In this document: piece after piece, positions 1 to 7,811 of the stretch | Layout of the letters: each line of letters starts with the position of its first letter | Position numbering within the stretch: the stretch's first letter is position 1 | NCBI GenBank assembly: GCA_023701085.1 | Contig: JAMPXR010000098.1 | Location: 1 to 8,316, forward strand | Direction: 5' to 3' | DNA length: 8,316 nt | Source: Ramlibacter sp. | GTDB lineage: Bacteria; Pseudomonadota; Gammaproteobacteria; Burkholderiales; Burkholderiaceae_C | Notes under the pieces: model-generated | What the model was told of the DNA's origin: nothing | The model's input: the letters and a program-made list of their open reading frames with translations, nothing else | Databases searched by the model: none | Program-made: the position numbers and the translations under genes

Positions 1-628
1 GCCCGCCAACGTCTCGTCCATCGTGGTGGACGAGGAAAAGCACGCGATGGACGTGGTGGTGGACGAGGAAAACCTCGCGATCGCGATCGGCCGGGGCGGA
101 CAGAACGTGCGCCTGGCGTCCGACCTCACCGGCTGGAAGATCAACATCATGGACGCCAACGAATCGGCGCAGAAGCACGCCGAGGAAACGGACACCATCC
201 GCAAGCTGTTCATGGAAAAGCTGGACGTGGACCAGGAGATCGCCGACATCCTGTTCGCGGAGGGTTTCACCAGCCTGGAGGAAGTGGCTTATGTGCCGAT
301 CCAGGAAATGCTGGAGATCGAATCCTTCGACGAGGACACGGTGAACGAGCTGCGCACGCGGGCCAAGGACGCGCTGTTGACGATGGAAATCGCACGCGAG
401 GAAAGCGTCGAGGAAGTCTCGCAGGATCTGCGCGACCTGGAAGGCCTGACGCCGGCGCTGATCGCCAAGCTGGCCGAAGCCGGGGTACACACGCGCGACG
501 ACCTTGCGGATCTGGCCGTCGATGAACTCACCGAAATCACCGGCCAGTCCACGGACGAGGCCAAGATCCTGATCATGAAAGCGCGCGAGCACTGGTTCAC
601 CGGCGCTGCAGCCACCCACGAGTCGTGA
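1..628 (+). CDS. nusA: Transcription termination/antitermination factor NusA, C-terminal part (5' end outside window)
   Basis: NusA binds RNA polymerase and nascent RNA and modulates pausing, intrinsic termination and antitermination in the cytoplasm. The open frame enters from the left edge (first full codon at 2) and ends with TGA at 626-628, giving 208 visible residues; the N-terminal RNAP-binding domain, S1 and first KH domain must lie upstream. The sequence shows the end of the last KH domain, with the GxxG-type loop GRGGQN at about 89-106. After it come two acidic-repeat modules, roughly 200-390 and 428-598, both Asp/Glu-rich and helix-hairpin-helix-like, the second ending in an REHWF segment. 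In E. coli these repeats contact the RNAP alpha C-terminal domain. A GTG at 23 opens a shorter frame but is internal to the KH domain, so it is not a real start. infB follows after 18 bases, the classic nusA-infB order, so the two are almost certainly cotranscribed. Confidence 0.96.
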   Translation, partial: PANVSSIVVDEEKHAMDVVVDEENLAIAIGRGGQNVRLASDLTGWKINIMDANESAQKHAEETDTIRKLFMEKLDVDQEIADILFAEGFTSLEEVAYVPIQEMLEIESFDEDTVNELRTRAKDALLTMEIAREESVEEVSQDLRDLEGLTPALIAKLAEAGVHTRDDLADLAVDELTEITGQSTDEAKILIMKAREHWFTGAAATHES

Positions 629-629
629 T

Positions 630-635
630 GGAAGG
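630..635 (+). promoter_or_regulatory. Ribosome binding site of infB
   Basis: GGAAGG lies 11 bases before the ATG at 647, immediately after the nusA stop. The spacing is somewhat long, but this is the only purine-rich Shine-Dalgarno-like stretch in the 18-base gap. It supports the 647 start. Confidence 0.6.
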
Positions 636-646
636 CACCACACCAC

Positions 647-3520
647 ATGTCCAGTACCACTGTTGCCGAGTTTGCCAGCGAACTCAAGAAATCAACCACG
701 ACCCTGCTTGAGCAGCTTCGCAGCGCCGGAGTGGCCAAGTCGGCCGCGACCGACGTGCTCAGCGAGGCCGACAAGCAGAAATTGCTGGGCTATCTCAAGG
801 CCAGCCATGGCACGGCTGCCTCGCCCGAGCGCAAGAAGATCACCCTGGTGAAGAAGTCCACCAGCGAGATCAAGCAGGCCGATTCGACGGGCAAGGCGCG
901 CACCATCCAGGTCGAGGTGCGCAAGAAGCGCACCTTCGTCAAGCGCGAAGACGGCGCCGACACGGCCGTGGTCGAGGCGCCCGAGCCCGAGGTCCAGCAG
1001 CCTGCCGCCCACCGCATCGACGAAGCGGAGCTGGCGCGGCGCGAGGAAGAGGCGCGCCGGCAGGCCGAGCTGATCCGCCGCCAGGAAGAAGAATTGGCGG
1101 AGAAGCGCCGCCAGCGCGAGGAAGCCGAAGCGCGTGAACGCGAAGCCGCCGAGAAGGCCGCGCGGGAAGCCGAGGCGGCTCGGCAGCAGGAGGAGCCGGT
1201 GAAGTCGGTGGTCAAGGCCGTGGTCGATGAAGCGGCCAGCGCCGTGGCCAAAGCCCAGTCCGAAGCCCGTGAAAAGGCCGCCGCGGAGGCCAAGGCCCGC
1301 GCCGCGGAGGAAGCAGCGCGCGCCGCCGACCTGGGTGAGCGCCGCCGCAAGGCCGAGGCCGAAGCCGCCGCCATCCGCTCGATGATGTCGGCGCCCAAGA
1401 AGGTGTTGGTCGCGAAGAAGCCGGAAGAAGCCAAGCCGGTGGCCAAGACCGCCGACGGCGCCAAGCCCGCCGTCAAGGGCACCTTGCACAAGCCGGCTGC
1501 GGGCGCCGCGCGTCCGGGTGCCGCGCGTCCGGGCGCGCCGGCGGGTGCTCCCGCGGGCGGGGCGCCGGGCGCCGGCAAGGAAGTGAAGTCGGCCAAGCTG
1601 TCTTCCAGCTGGGCCGGCGATCCGGCCAAGAAAAAGGCGATTCCCACCCGAGGGGACAGCACCGGCGGCGTCGGCCGCAACAGCTGGCGCGGTGGTCCGC
1701 GAGGCCGCCGCAACGATCGCGATCATCGCGAAGACGCGGCGCCGAACGCGCCGGTCGAGATGCGCGTGCTCGAAGTGCACGTGCCCGAGACGATCACGGT
1801 CGCCGAACTTGCCCACAAGATGGCGGTCAAGGCCTCCGAGGTGATCAAGCACCTGATGAAGCTGGGCCAGATGGTCACCATCAACCAGCCGCTGGACCAG
1901 GACACGGCCATGATCGTGGTCGAGGAAATGGGCCACAAGGCCGTGACGGCGGCGCTGGACGATCCGGAGGCCTTCACCGAGCAGGACGTGGCCGCGGCCG
2001 AGGGCGAGGCGGTGCCGCGCGCGCCCGTGGTCACCGTGATGGGCCACGTCGACCACGGCAAGACCTCGCTGCTGGACTACATCCGCCGTGCCAAGGTCGC
2101 GGCGGGCGAGGCCGGCGGCATCACGCAGCACATCGGCGCCTACCACGTGGAAACCGATCGCGGCGTGATTTCCTTCCTGGACACCCCCGGCCACGAGGCT
2201 TTCACCGCCATGCGCGCGCGCGGCGCGCAGGCCACCGACATCGTGATCCTGGTGGTGGCGGCGGACGACGGCGTGATGCCGCAGACCAAGGAAGCCGTCA
2301 AGCACGCGAAAGCGGCCGGCGTCCCGATCGTCGTGGCCATCAACAAGATCGACAAGCCCGACGCCAACCCGGACCGGGTCAAGCAGGAACTGGTGGGCGA
2401 GGAGGTGGTTCCCGAGGAATACGGCGGCGAATCGCCCTTCGTGGCCGTGTCGGCCAAGACCGGCGAGGGCATCGACTCGCTGCTGGAGCAGGTGCTGCTG
2501 CAGGCGGAAGTGCTGGAACTCAAGGCGCCGGTCGATGCCATGGCCAAGGGCATGGTGATCGAGGCGGAACTGGACAAGGGCCGCGGCCCGGTGGCGACCG
2601 TGCTGGTGCAGTCCGGCACGCTCAAGACAGGCGACGTGGTGCTGGCGGGGCAGACCTACGGCCGCGTGCGCGCGATGCTGGACGAGAACGGCAAGACGAT
2701 CAAGTCGGCCGGCCCCTCGATCCCGGTGGAGATCCAGGGTTTGACCGAAGTGCCGCAGGCCGGCGACGAATTCATGGTGCTGACGGACGAGCGGCGCGCG
2801 CGCGAGATCGCCACCTACCGGGCCGGCAAGTTCCGCAACACCAAGCTGGCCAAACAGCAGGCCGCCAAGCTGGAGAACATGTTCTCCGACATGACGGCCG
2901 GCGAGGTCAAGATGCTGCCGATCATCGTCAAGGCCGACGTGCAGGGCTCGCAGGAAGCGCTGTCGCAGGCGCTGCTGAAGCTGTCGACCGACGAAGTGAA
3001 AGTGCAGCTGGTGTACGCGGCGGTCGGGGGCATCAGCGAGTCCGACGTGAACCTGGCCATCGCGTCCAAGGCGGTGATCATCGGCTTCAACACGCGCGCC
3101 GATGCGGGCGCGCGCAAGCTGGCCGAGAACAACGGCATCGACGTGCGCTACTACAACATCATCTACGACGCCGTGGATGAACTGAAGGCGGCGATGTCGG
3201 GCATGCTGACGCCGGAAAAGCGCGAAGAGGTCATCGGCACGGCCGAGATCCGCCAGGTGTTCAAGGTCAGCAAGATCGGCTCGATCGCCGGCTGCATGGT
3301 CACCTCCGGCGTGGTCCGCCGCTCGGCGCGGCTGCGGCTGCTGCGTGACAACGTGGTCATCTTCACCGGCGAGCTGGACTCGCTCAAGCGCTTCAAGGAC
3401 GACGTGCGCGAGGTCAAGGAAGGCTTCGAGTGCGGCTTGAACATCAAGAACTACAACGACATCCAGGAAAACGACATCCTGGAATTCTTCGAGATCAAGG
3501 AAATAGCGCGCAGTTTGTAA
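647..3520 (+). CDS. infB: Translation initiation factor IF2
   Basis: IF2 is the GTPase that brings fMet-tRNA to the 30S subunit and promotes 50S joining. The product is 957 residues (E. coli 890), within the range for proteobacteria with long N-terminal regions. Domains in order: an IF2_N module at about 1-55; highly charged Glu/Arg/Ala helical segments at about 126-184 and 200-245; an Ala/Pro/Gly linker at about 280-310 with a repeated AARPG; a basic, Gly/Arg-rich stretch at about 320-360; a second IF2_N module at about 370-432; the G domain; then domain II, domain III and the C-terminal tRNA-binding domain. GTPase motifs are intact: GHVDHGKT 466-473, DTPGH 512-516, NKID 566-569, SAK 602-604. 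The C-terminal domain keeps the GCMV (882-885) and ECG (928-930) landmarks of the fMet-tRNA-binding barrel. The ATG start is fixed by the upstream GGAAGG and by the family-like N-terminus. A possible internal start at codon 185 is listed separately. Confidence 0.98.
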   Translation: MSSTTVAEFASELKKSTTTLLEQLRSAGVAKSAATDVLSEADKQKLLGYLKASHGTAASPERKKITLVKKSTSEIKQADSTGKARTIQVEVRKKRTFVKREDGADTAVVEAPEPEVQQPAAHRIDEAELARREEEARRQAELIRRQEEELAEKRRQREEAEAREREAAEKAAREAEAARQQEEPVKSVVKAVVDEAASAVAKAQSEAREKAAAEAKARAAEEAARAADLGERRRKAEAEAAAIRSMMSAPKKVLVAKKPEEAKPVAKTADGAKPAVKGTLHKPAAGAARPGAARPGAPAGAPAGGAPGAGKEVKSAKLSSSWAGDPAKKKAIPTRGDSTGGVGRNSWRGGPRGRRNDRDHREDAAPNAPVEMRVLEVHVPETITVAELAHKMAVKASEVIKHLMKLGQMVTINQPLDQDTAMIVVEEMGHKAVTAALDDPEAFTEQDVAAAEGEAVPRAPVVTVMGHVDHGKTSLLDYIRRAKVAAGEAGGITQHIGAYHVETDRGVISFLDTPGHEAFTAMRARGAQATDIVILVVAADDGVMPQTKEAVKHAKAAGVPIVVAINKIDKPDANPDRVKQELVGEEVVPEEYGGESPFVAVSAKTGEGIDSLLEQVLLQAEVLELKAPVDAMAKGMVIEAELDKGRGPVATVLVQSGTLKTGDVVLAGQTYGRVRAMLDENGKTIKSAGPSIPVEIQGLTEVPQAGDEFMVLTDERRAREIATYRAGKFRNTKLAKQQAAKLENMFSDMTAGEVKMLPIIVKADVQGSQEALSQALLKLSTDEVKVQLVYAAVGGISESDVNLAIASKAVIIGFNTRADAGARKLAENNGIDVRYYNIIYDAVDELKAAMSGMLTPEKREEVIGTAEIRQVFKVSKIGSIAGCMVTSGVVRRSARLRLLRDNVVIFTGELDSLKRFKDDVREVKEGFECGLNIKNYNDIQENDILEFFEIKEIARSL
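1188..1201 (+). promoter_or_regulatory. Candidate internal translation start in infB (shorter IF2 isoform)
   Basis: AGGAGG at 1188-1193 is a perfect anti-16S match. It sits five bases before an in-frame GTG at 1199-1201 (codon 185 of infB), just after the first charged helical segment. E. coli infB is known to use an internal GUG near codon 158 (and a nearby AUG) to make shortened IF2 forms, so the arrangement is plausible here. The caveat is that AGGAGG is also what the codons for Gln-Gln-Glu-Glu naturally produce, so it could be coincidental. Confidence 0.4.
1505..1534 (+). repeat. Two-copy 15-bp tandem repeat in the infB linker
   Basis: Two adjacent 15-base units (1505-1519 and 1520-1534) differ only at the last base (T versus C) and encode AARPG twice (residues 287-296). 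Degenerate APAG/GAPG units follow to about residue 310. This lies in the disordered linker between the N-terminal region and the second IF2_N module, where length differences between species are tolerated. Confidence 0.7.
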
Positions 3521-3528
3521 TGGACGAT

Positions 3529-3556
3529 GACGAACCATGCTGGCGCATGGTTCGTC
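3529..3556 (+). terminator. Stem-loop between infB and rbfA (attenuator- or processing-type hairpin)
   Basis: A perfect 12-bp inverted repeat, with arms 3529-3540 and 3545-3556 and a TGGC tetraloop at 3541-3544. It starts 8 bases after the infB stop and ends 10 bases before the rbfA ATG. The stem is followed by TTTCGCTTGT, which is T-rich (6 of 10) but not an uninterrupted T-tract. It could be a weak intrinsic terminator/attenuator that lowers expression after infB, an RNase processing site, or a translational control element. The hairpin is directly visible; its role is inferred. Confidence 0.5.
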
Positions 3557-3566
3557 TTTCGCTTGT

Positions 3567-3935
3567 ATGAAGCCCAAGTCGAACACGCCCAACCGCGCCT
3601 TCAAGGTGGCCGATCAGATCCAGCGCGATCTGACGGAGCTGATCGCTCGCGAGCTGAAGGATCCGCGCGTGGGGATGGTCACGATCCAGGCCGTCGAAGT
3701 GTCGCCCGACTATGCGCACGCGAAGGTGTTTTTCAGCGTGCTCGTGGGCGACCCCGGGGAATGCGAAGAGGCGCTGAACCAGGCGGCGGGGTTCCTGCGC
3801 AACGGCCTGTTCAAGCGCCTGCACATTCACACCGTGCCGACGCTGCACTTCCATTTCGACCGAACCACCGAGCGGGCGGCCGACATGAACGCCTTGATCG
3901 CCAAGGCGGTGTCCTCGCGCGCAAAGGAAGACTGA
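3567..3935 (+). CDS. rbfA: 30S ribosome-binding factor RbfA
   Basis: RbfA is a small KH-fold protein that binds the 30S subunit near 16S rRNA helix 1 and helps late maturation; in E. coli it is a cold-shock protein. From ATG 3567 the product is 122 residues, normal for the family (about 120-135). Visible features are a family-like N-terminal [14 protein letters not shown] helix, the [11 protein letters not shown] and [11 protein letters not shown] strands, and the AAG kink motif (73-75) that replaces the usual KH GxxG loop. The [10 protein letters not shown] strand follows. An upstream in-frame ATG at 3537 would add ten residues, but it lies inside the 3529-3556 hairpin and adds no recognisable family sequence, so 3567 is preferred. 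No good Shine-Dalgarno is visible before either start, so translation may depend on coupling or on low structure after the hairpin. The gene lies 46 bases after infB and 57 before truB. Confidence 0.95.
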   Translation: MKPKSNTPNRAFKVADQIQRDLTELIARELKDPRVGMVTIQAVEVSPDYAHAKVFFSVLVGDPGECEEALNQAAGFLRNGLFKRLHIHTVPTLHFHFDRTTERAADMNALIAKAVSSRAKED

Positions 3936-3958
3936 CCCGCTCGGCCCAGATTCCAGTT

Positions 3959-3982
3959 CTCGTGGGGTCTGCGCCCCGCGAG
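3959..3982 (+). other. GC-rich stem-loop upstream of truB
   Basis: Arms 3959-3967 and 3974-3982 pair over 9 bp with one G-T wobble (T3963 with G3978) around a 6-base TCTGCG loop. The stem ends 10 bases before the truB ATG, and the weak GAAG Shine-Dalgarno lies in those 10 bases. No T-tract follows, so it does not look like an intrinsic terminator. It may influence truB translation or mRNA processing. Confidence 0.4.
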
Positions 3983-3992
3983 CTGAAGAATC

Positions 3993-4979
3993 ATGACGAC
4001 ATTGCAATCCGGGCCGGATCGCCTGAAACGGGAGCCCCGCGCGAGAATCGCCCGGCGTCCCGTGCACGGCGTGCTGCTGCTGGACAAGCCGCTGGGGCTG
4101 TCCAGCAACCATGCCCTGCAGCGGTGCAAGTGGCTGTTGCGCGCCGAGAAGGCGGGGCATACCGGCACACTCGATCCCCTGGCGACGGGGGTGCTGCCGC
4201 TGTGCTTCGGCGCCGCCACGAAATTCAGCCAGCTGCAGCTCGACGCCGACAAGACCTATGAAGCCACCCTGCGCCTGGGGGTGAAGACGGCCACCGGCGA
4301 CGCCGAGGGCGAAATCGTCCAGGTGCGGGAGGTCCCCGGCCTGACGCCCGAACGGTTGGCGCAGGTCGCGCGCCAATTCACCGGCGCGCAGCGGCAGGTG
4401 CCGCCCATGCACAGCGCGCTGAAGAAGGATGGCAAAGCCCTGTACGAATATGCCAGGGCGGGCGTGCAGGTGGATCGCGCGGCGCGCGAGGTGCTCGTGC
4501 GGGCGCTGCAGCTGGCGCCGGCCCCGTCCGAGGCGGCGAATCGCACCCTCGTCCTGCGGGCCACGGTCAGCAAGGGCACGTACATCCGAACGCTGGCGGA
4601 AGACATCGGCGAGGCGCTGGGATGCGGCGCGCACCTCACGGCGCTGCGGCGCATCGCCACCGGCGACTTCGGGATTTCCCAGTGCACCACGCTGGACGCG
4701 CTCGACGCCATGGGCGAGGAAGAGCGCCTGGCCTGCCTGCAGCCGGTGGATTCGCTCCTGGCCGGTCACACGAGAATCACGCTCGACGCGGACAATGCGG
4801 GCCGATTCCTCAGCGGCGTGCGCCGTCGCGGGCCGTGGCCGGACGACGAACGGGTCGCCGTGTTCGGCGAGCGGCCGCAGGCATTGCTCGGCACGGGCCA
4901 TGTCAAGGCCGGGGAACTGATCCCCGGCCGCCTGCTGAGCCCCCTGGAGATTTCACAGATTCTGGAAAGCAAGACATGA
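3993..4979 (+). CDS. truB: tRNA pseudouridine(55) synthase TruB
   Basis: TruB isomerises uridine 55 to pseudouridine in the T-loop of nearly all tRNAs and also acts as a tRNA folding chaperone. The product is 328 residues (E. coli 314). The catalytic domain begins near residue 25 ([13 protein letters not shown]). It holds the signature [15 protein letters not shown], with the catalytic Asp at residue 61. The active-site KTYEA segment, with the conserved Tyr 89, is present. [13 protein letters not shown] (194-206) and the following [11 protein letters not shown] complete the conserved core. The remaining C-terminal part matches the small TruB C-terminal domain. The ATG at 3993 is preceded by only a weak GAAG. 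About 25 residues of basic sequence precede the catalytic core, so a later start cannot be ruled out, but no better one is seen. Its TGA overlaps the typA ATG, which indicates translational coupling and a shared transcript. Confidence 0.97.
   Translation: MTTLQSGPDRLKREPRARIARRPVHGVLLLDKPLGLSSNHALQRCKWLLRAEKAGHTGTLDPLATGVLPLCFGAATKFSQLQLDADKTYEATLRLGVKTATGDAEGEIVQVREVPGLTPERLAQVARQFTGAQRQVPPMHSALKKDGKALYEYARAGVQVDRAAREVLVRALQLAPAPSEAANRTLVLRATVSKGTYIRTLAEDIGEALGCGAHLTALRRIATGDFGISQCTTLDALDAMGEEERLACLQPVDSLLAGHTRITLDADNAGRFLSGVRRRGPWPDDERVAVFGERPQALLGTGHVKAGELIPGRLLSPLEISQILESKT
4964..4969 (+). promoter_or_regulatory. Ribosome binding site of typA
   Basis: GGAAAG inside the end of truB lies 6 bases before the ATG at 4976. 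It fixes the typA start at the ATGA overlap and argues against the much longer open frame that runs upstream through truB in this frame. Confidence 0.7.
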
Positions 4980-6811
4980 GCAACAAGCAAATACGCAACA
5001 TCGCCATCATCGCCCACGTGGACCACGGCAAGACCACGCTGGTGGACATGCTGCTGCGCCAGTCGGGCACCTTCCGCGCCAATGAGAAAGTCACCGAACG
5101 TGTGATGGACAGCAACGACCTGGAGCGGGAGCGCGGCATCACCATCCTGGCCAAGAACTGCGCGGTGAGCTGGCAGGGCACGCACATCAACATCGTCGAC
5201 ACGCCGGGGCACGCCGATTTCGGCGGCGAGGTGGAGCGGGCGCTGTCCATGGTCGACGGCGTGCTGCTGCTGATCGACGCGGTCGAGGGCCCGATGCCGC
5301 AGACCCGGTTCGTGACGAAGAAGGCGCTGGCCCTGGGCCTGAAGCCCATCGTGGTCGTCAACAAGGTGGACCGTCCGGGTTCGCGGCCGGACTACGTCAT
5401 CAACGCCGCATTCGACCTGTTCGACAAGCTCGGCGCCCGCGAAGACCAGCTGGATTTTCCCGTGGTCTATGCGTCGGGACTGAACGGCTGGGCGTCGATG
5501 GAGGAGGGTGCCCCCGGCGAGCAATGGGGCAAGGACCTCGCACCCCTGTTCGACACCATCCTGACGCACGTGCCCGCGCACGAGGGCGAGGCCGACGCGC
5601 CCTTGCAACTGCAGATCTCCTCGCTGGACTACTCGACGTATGTCGGGCGCATCGGGGTAGGCCGAATCAACCAGGGCACCATCAAGGTGAACCAGCAGGT
5701 CGCGGTGTACGAAGGCGTCGAGGGCACGCCGTCCTTGGCCAAGGTGCAGCAGATCCTGAAGTTCGAGGGGCTCGAGCGCGTTCCGGCAGCGCAAGCAGGG
5801 CCGGGCGATATCGTGCTGATCAGCGGCATCGAGCAGGTGGGCATCGGCGTCACGATCACCGATCCCGCCGACCCCGTGCCGCTTCCCATGCTCAAGATCG
5901 ACGAGCCGACGCTGACGATGAACTTCTGCGTGAACAACTCGCCGCTGGCGGGCCGCGAAGGCAAGTACGTGACCAGCCGCCAGCTATGGGACCGGCTCGA
6001 GAAGGAGCTCCAGGCGAACGTGGCGCTGCGGGTGCGCGACACCGATGAAGAGGGCATCTACGAGGTTTCGGGGCGCGGCGAGCTGCACCTGACCATCCTG
6101 CTGGAAAACATGCGCCGTGAAGGTTACGAACTGGCCGTTTCCAAACCGCGCGTCGTGTTCAAGGAAGTGAACGGCGAGCGCCATGAGCCGATCGAATTGC
6201 TGACGGTGGACATCGAGGAGGGCCACCAGGGCGGCGTGATGCAGGCCCTGGGCGAGCGCAAGGGCGACCTGGTGAACATGGAGCCGGACGGGCGCGGCCG
6301 CGTGCGCCTGGAGTACCGCATCCCGGCGCGGGGGCTGATCGGCTTCCAGAACGAATTCCTCAACCTGACGCGCGGCACCGGGCTGGCCAGCAACATCTTC
6401 GACGGCTACGAGGCCTACAAGGGCGAGATCGCCAGCCGCAAGAACGGGGTGCTGATCAGCATGGACGACGGCGAGATCGTGACCTATGCGCTGGGCAAGC
6501 TCGACGACCGCGGCCGCATGTTCGTCAAGCCCGGCGACCCGGTGTACGAGGGCATGATCGTGGGCATCCACAGCCGCGACAACGACCTGGTGGTCAACGC
6601 GGTGCGCATGAAGCAGCTGACCAACTTCCGGGTCAGCGGCAAGGAGGAGGCGATCAAGATCACGCCGCCGATCCAGCTGACGCTGGAGTACGCGGTGGAG
6701 TTCATCGAGGACGACGAGCTGGTGGAGATCACGCCCCGGTCGATCCGGCTTCGCAAGCGCCACCTGAAGGAGCACGAGCGCAAGCGCGCCCTGCGTGTAG
6801 CCGTCGCCTGA
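4976..6811 (+). CDS. typA: Ribosome-associated translational GTPase TypA/BipA
   Basis: TypA/BipA is an EF-G-like GTPase that binds the 70S A-site region. It takes part in 50S assembly and in growth at low temperature or under stress. The product is 611 residues (E. coli 607) and intact throughout. The G domain shows AHVDHGKT (13-20), the switch I segment ERERGIT (50-56), DTPGH (75-79) and NKVD (129-132). The G5-type ASGLNGWAS follows. Then come the beta-barrel domain II, the EF-G III-like domain (around [19 protein letters not shown]), the V-like domain ([14 protein letters not shown]), and the basic C-terminal domain unique to BipA, ending in a Lys/Arg-rich stretch. Start and truB stop overlap by four bases. 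Its position directly after truB, where enterobacteria have rpsO-pnp, is typical of Burkholderiales as I recall, and puts two translational GTPases (IF2 and BipA) on what looks like one transcript. Confidence 0.98.
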   Translation: MSNKQIRNIAIIAHVDHGKTTLVDMLLRQSGTFRANEKVTERVMDSNDLERERGITILAKNCAVSWQGTHINIVDTPGHADFGGEVERALSMVDGVLLLIDAVEGPMPQTRFVTKKALALGLKPIVVVNKVDRPGSRPDYVINAAFDLFDKLGAREDQLDFPVVYASGLNGWASMEEGAPGEQWGKDLAPLFDTILTHVPAHEGEADAPLQLQISSLDYSTYVGRIGVGRINQGTIKVNQQVAVYEGVEGTPSLAKVQQILKFEGLERVPAAQAGPGDIVLISGIEQVGIGVTITDPADPVPLPMLKIDEPTLTMNFCVNNSPLAGREGKYVTSRQLWDRLEKELQANVALRVRDTDEEGIYEVSGRGELHLTILLENMRREGYELAVSKPRVVFKEVNGERHEPIELLTVDIEEGHQGGVMQALGERKGDLVNMEPDGRGRVRLEYRIPARGLIGFQNEFLNLTRGTGLASNIFDGYEAYKGEIASRKNGVLISMDDGEIVTYALGKLDDRGRMFVKPGDPVYEGMIVGIHSRDNDLVVNAVRMKQLTNFRVSGKEEAIKITPPIQLTLEYAVEFIEDDELVEITPRSIRLRKRHLKEHERKRALRVAVA

Positions 6812-6840
6812 GGGTGCTGGAGGCGCGGACGAGAACAACA

Positions 6841-7713
6841 ATGAAACTCACGCACGCGAAGGCTGTTTTCCTCATGGTCGGCGTGACCATGATGTGGTCG
6901 ATCGCGGGAGTCGTCACGCGGCAGCTGGAACATGCGCGCAGTTTCGAGATCACCTTCTGGCGCAGCTTTTTCACGGTGCTGTCGCTCCTGGTGATCCTTC
7001 CCGCCTTCCAGGGCCGGCAGGTTTTCGCGCGCATCCGGCGCGGTGGCACGCCCTTGTGGATTTCAGGCTTGTGCTGGAGCGTGATGTTCACCGCCTTCAT
7101 GGTGGCCCTCACGCTCACGAGCGTGGCCAACGTGCTGGTGACGATGTCGGTCGGCCCGTTCCTGACGGCGTTGATGGCGCGCGTCTTCATCGGGCATCGC
7201 ATCCCGCTGCGGACCTGGCTGGCGATCCTGGTGGCCGGAACCGGCATTGCCTACATGTACGCGGCGCAGGTGACCGGCGGGCAGCTCGCCGGCACCCTGG
7301 TCGCGCTGTGCGTGCCGCTGGCCGGCGCCGTGAACTGGACCGTGGTGCAGCGTTCCAACGCGCGCGGATTGAACGTGGACCTGGTGCCCGCGGTGCTCGT
7401 GGGCGCCGTCATGTCGGTCCTGGCCACTTTGCCACTCGCCTTGCCGTTGCAGGCTTCCGCTCACGATGTGGGGCTGCTGGCGGTGCTCGGCGTGTTCCAG
7501 CTGGCGATTCCCTGTTCGCTTTCGGTGGTGTGCGCCCGGGTGCTCAAGGCGCCCGAGATCGCGCTGCTGGCTTCGCTCGAGGTGATCTTCGGCATCCTGC
7601 TCGCCTGGGCCGGGGCGGGCGAGGTGCCCAGCCAGACGGTGCTCGCCGGCGGCGCGCTGGTGCTCGGGGCGCTGGTGGTGAATGAAGTGATCGGGTTCAG
7701 GCAGCGGGCATGA
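6841..7713 (+). CDS. DMT-superfamily (EamA-type) membrane transporter, substrate unknown
   Basis: An inner-membrane protein of 290 residues with about ten predicted hydrophobic helices: roughly 7-26, 37-56, 72-91, 95-114, 125-142, 148-168, 181-201, 209-230, 238-257 and 266-284. This is the 5+5 inverted-repeat layout of EamA drug/metabolite transporters. Family-like features are the MMWS segment in helix 1, the ITFWRSFF start of helix 2, and the APEIALLASLEVIFG region in helix 9. Members export amino acids, metabolites or drugs; nothing here identifies the substrate. ATG 6841 is chosen over GTG 6814 because the GTG is three bases after the typA stop with no room for a ribosome binding site and adds only a polar stretch. 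The 29-base gap after typA has no hairpin, so readthrough from typA is likely. It has no functional link to the translation genes beside it. Confidence 0.88.
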   Translation: MKLTHAKAVFLMVGVTMMWSIAGVVTRQLEHARSFEITFWRSFFTVLSLLVILPAFQGRQVFARIRRGGTPLWISGLCWSVMFTAFMVALTLTSVANVLVTMSVGPFLTALMARVFIGHRIPLRTWLAILVAGTGIAYMYAAQVTGGQLAGTLVALCVPLAGAVNWTVVQRSNARGLNVDLVPAVLVGAVMSVLATLPLALPLQASAHDVGLLAVLGVFQLAIPCSLSVVCARVLKAPEIALLASLEVIFGILLAWAGAGEVPSQTVLAGGALVLGALVVNEVIGFRQRA

Positions 7714-7719
7714 GACGCC

Positions 7720-7760
7720 CCCGGCGGCGCCGGGTGAGCGCGATGGCGCCGTCCGCCGGG
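7720..7760 (+). terminator. GC-rich hairpin after the transporter gene, candidate terminator
   Basis: Outer arms 7720-7727 and 7753-7760 pair over 8 bp. An inner pair of arms, 7728-7731 and 7745-7748, adds 4 bp, leaving a 4-base bulge at 7749-7752. A smaller competing hairpin (7720-7725 with 7729-7734) uses the same left side. The right arm is followed by CGTTTCGCG, only a short T run, so intrinsic termination would be inefficient. Its place 6 bases after the transporter stop, between convergent genes, is where a terminator is expected. Confidence 0.35.
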
Positions 7761-7788
7761 CGTTTCGCGATCGGAATCGAACGCGGCC

Positions 7789-7811
7789 GGCCCGCCTACC
7801 GGTGGCGGGCC
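7789..7811 (-). terminator. Inverted repeat over the smpB stop codon, possible smpB terminator
   Basis: Arms 7789-7796 and 7804-7811 are perfect 8-bp reverse complements of G and C only, around a 7-base loop. The smpB stop codon (7796-7798, TAG on the - strand) lies at the edge of the loop. No T-tract follows on either strand, so this is at best a weak or Rho-assisted terminator, or chance pairing in GC-rich DNA. Confidence 0.25.

Noticed and set aside
3516..3521. TGTAAT as a -10 box for a promoter between infB and rbfA
   Set aside because: It overlaps the infB stop codon, and no -35-like hexamer is found 16-18 bases upstream, so a promoter cannot be supported by sequence alone.
3537..3566. 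Earlier rbfA start at ATG 3537 (ten extra residues)
   Set aside because: The ATG is buried in the 12-bp hairpin stem, has no ribosome binding site at normal spacing, and the added residues do not resemble the family. ATG 3567 begins the family-like MKPK N-terminus.
692..3604. A 970-codon open frame on the - strand opposite infB
   Set aside because: It is a shadow of infB in high-GC DNA: third-position G/C bias removes stop codons from the antisense frame. The translation is low-complexity His/Arg/Leu/Gly/Asp without any family motif, and the + strand gene is unmistakable.
3495..4901. A 468-codon open frame on the - strand across rbfA and truB
   Set aside because: Same antisense shadow effect; it crosses two real + strand genes and shows no recognisable domain.
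4622..4975. A long N-terminal extension of the typA frame through the end of truB
   Set aside because: The extension is Arg/Ala/Pro-rich shadow translation of truB. The ATG at 4976 has a good ribosome binding site and gives the standard TypA N-terminus and length.
6814..6840. GTG 6814 as start of the transporter
   Set aside because: It is three bases after the typA stop, with no room for a separate ribosome binding site, and adds a polar nine-residue stretch before a normal membrane-protein N-terminus.
7766..7789. On the - strand, GTTCGATTCC resembling a tRNA/tmRNA T-loop next to smpB
   Set aside because: The flanking bases do not form a T-stem or acceptor stem, there is no CCA end and no D- or anticodon arm; it is a chance match, not a tRNA, tmRNA or attachment site.
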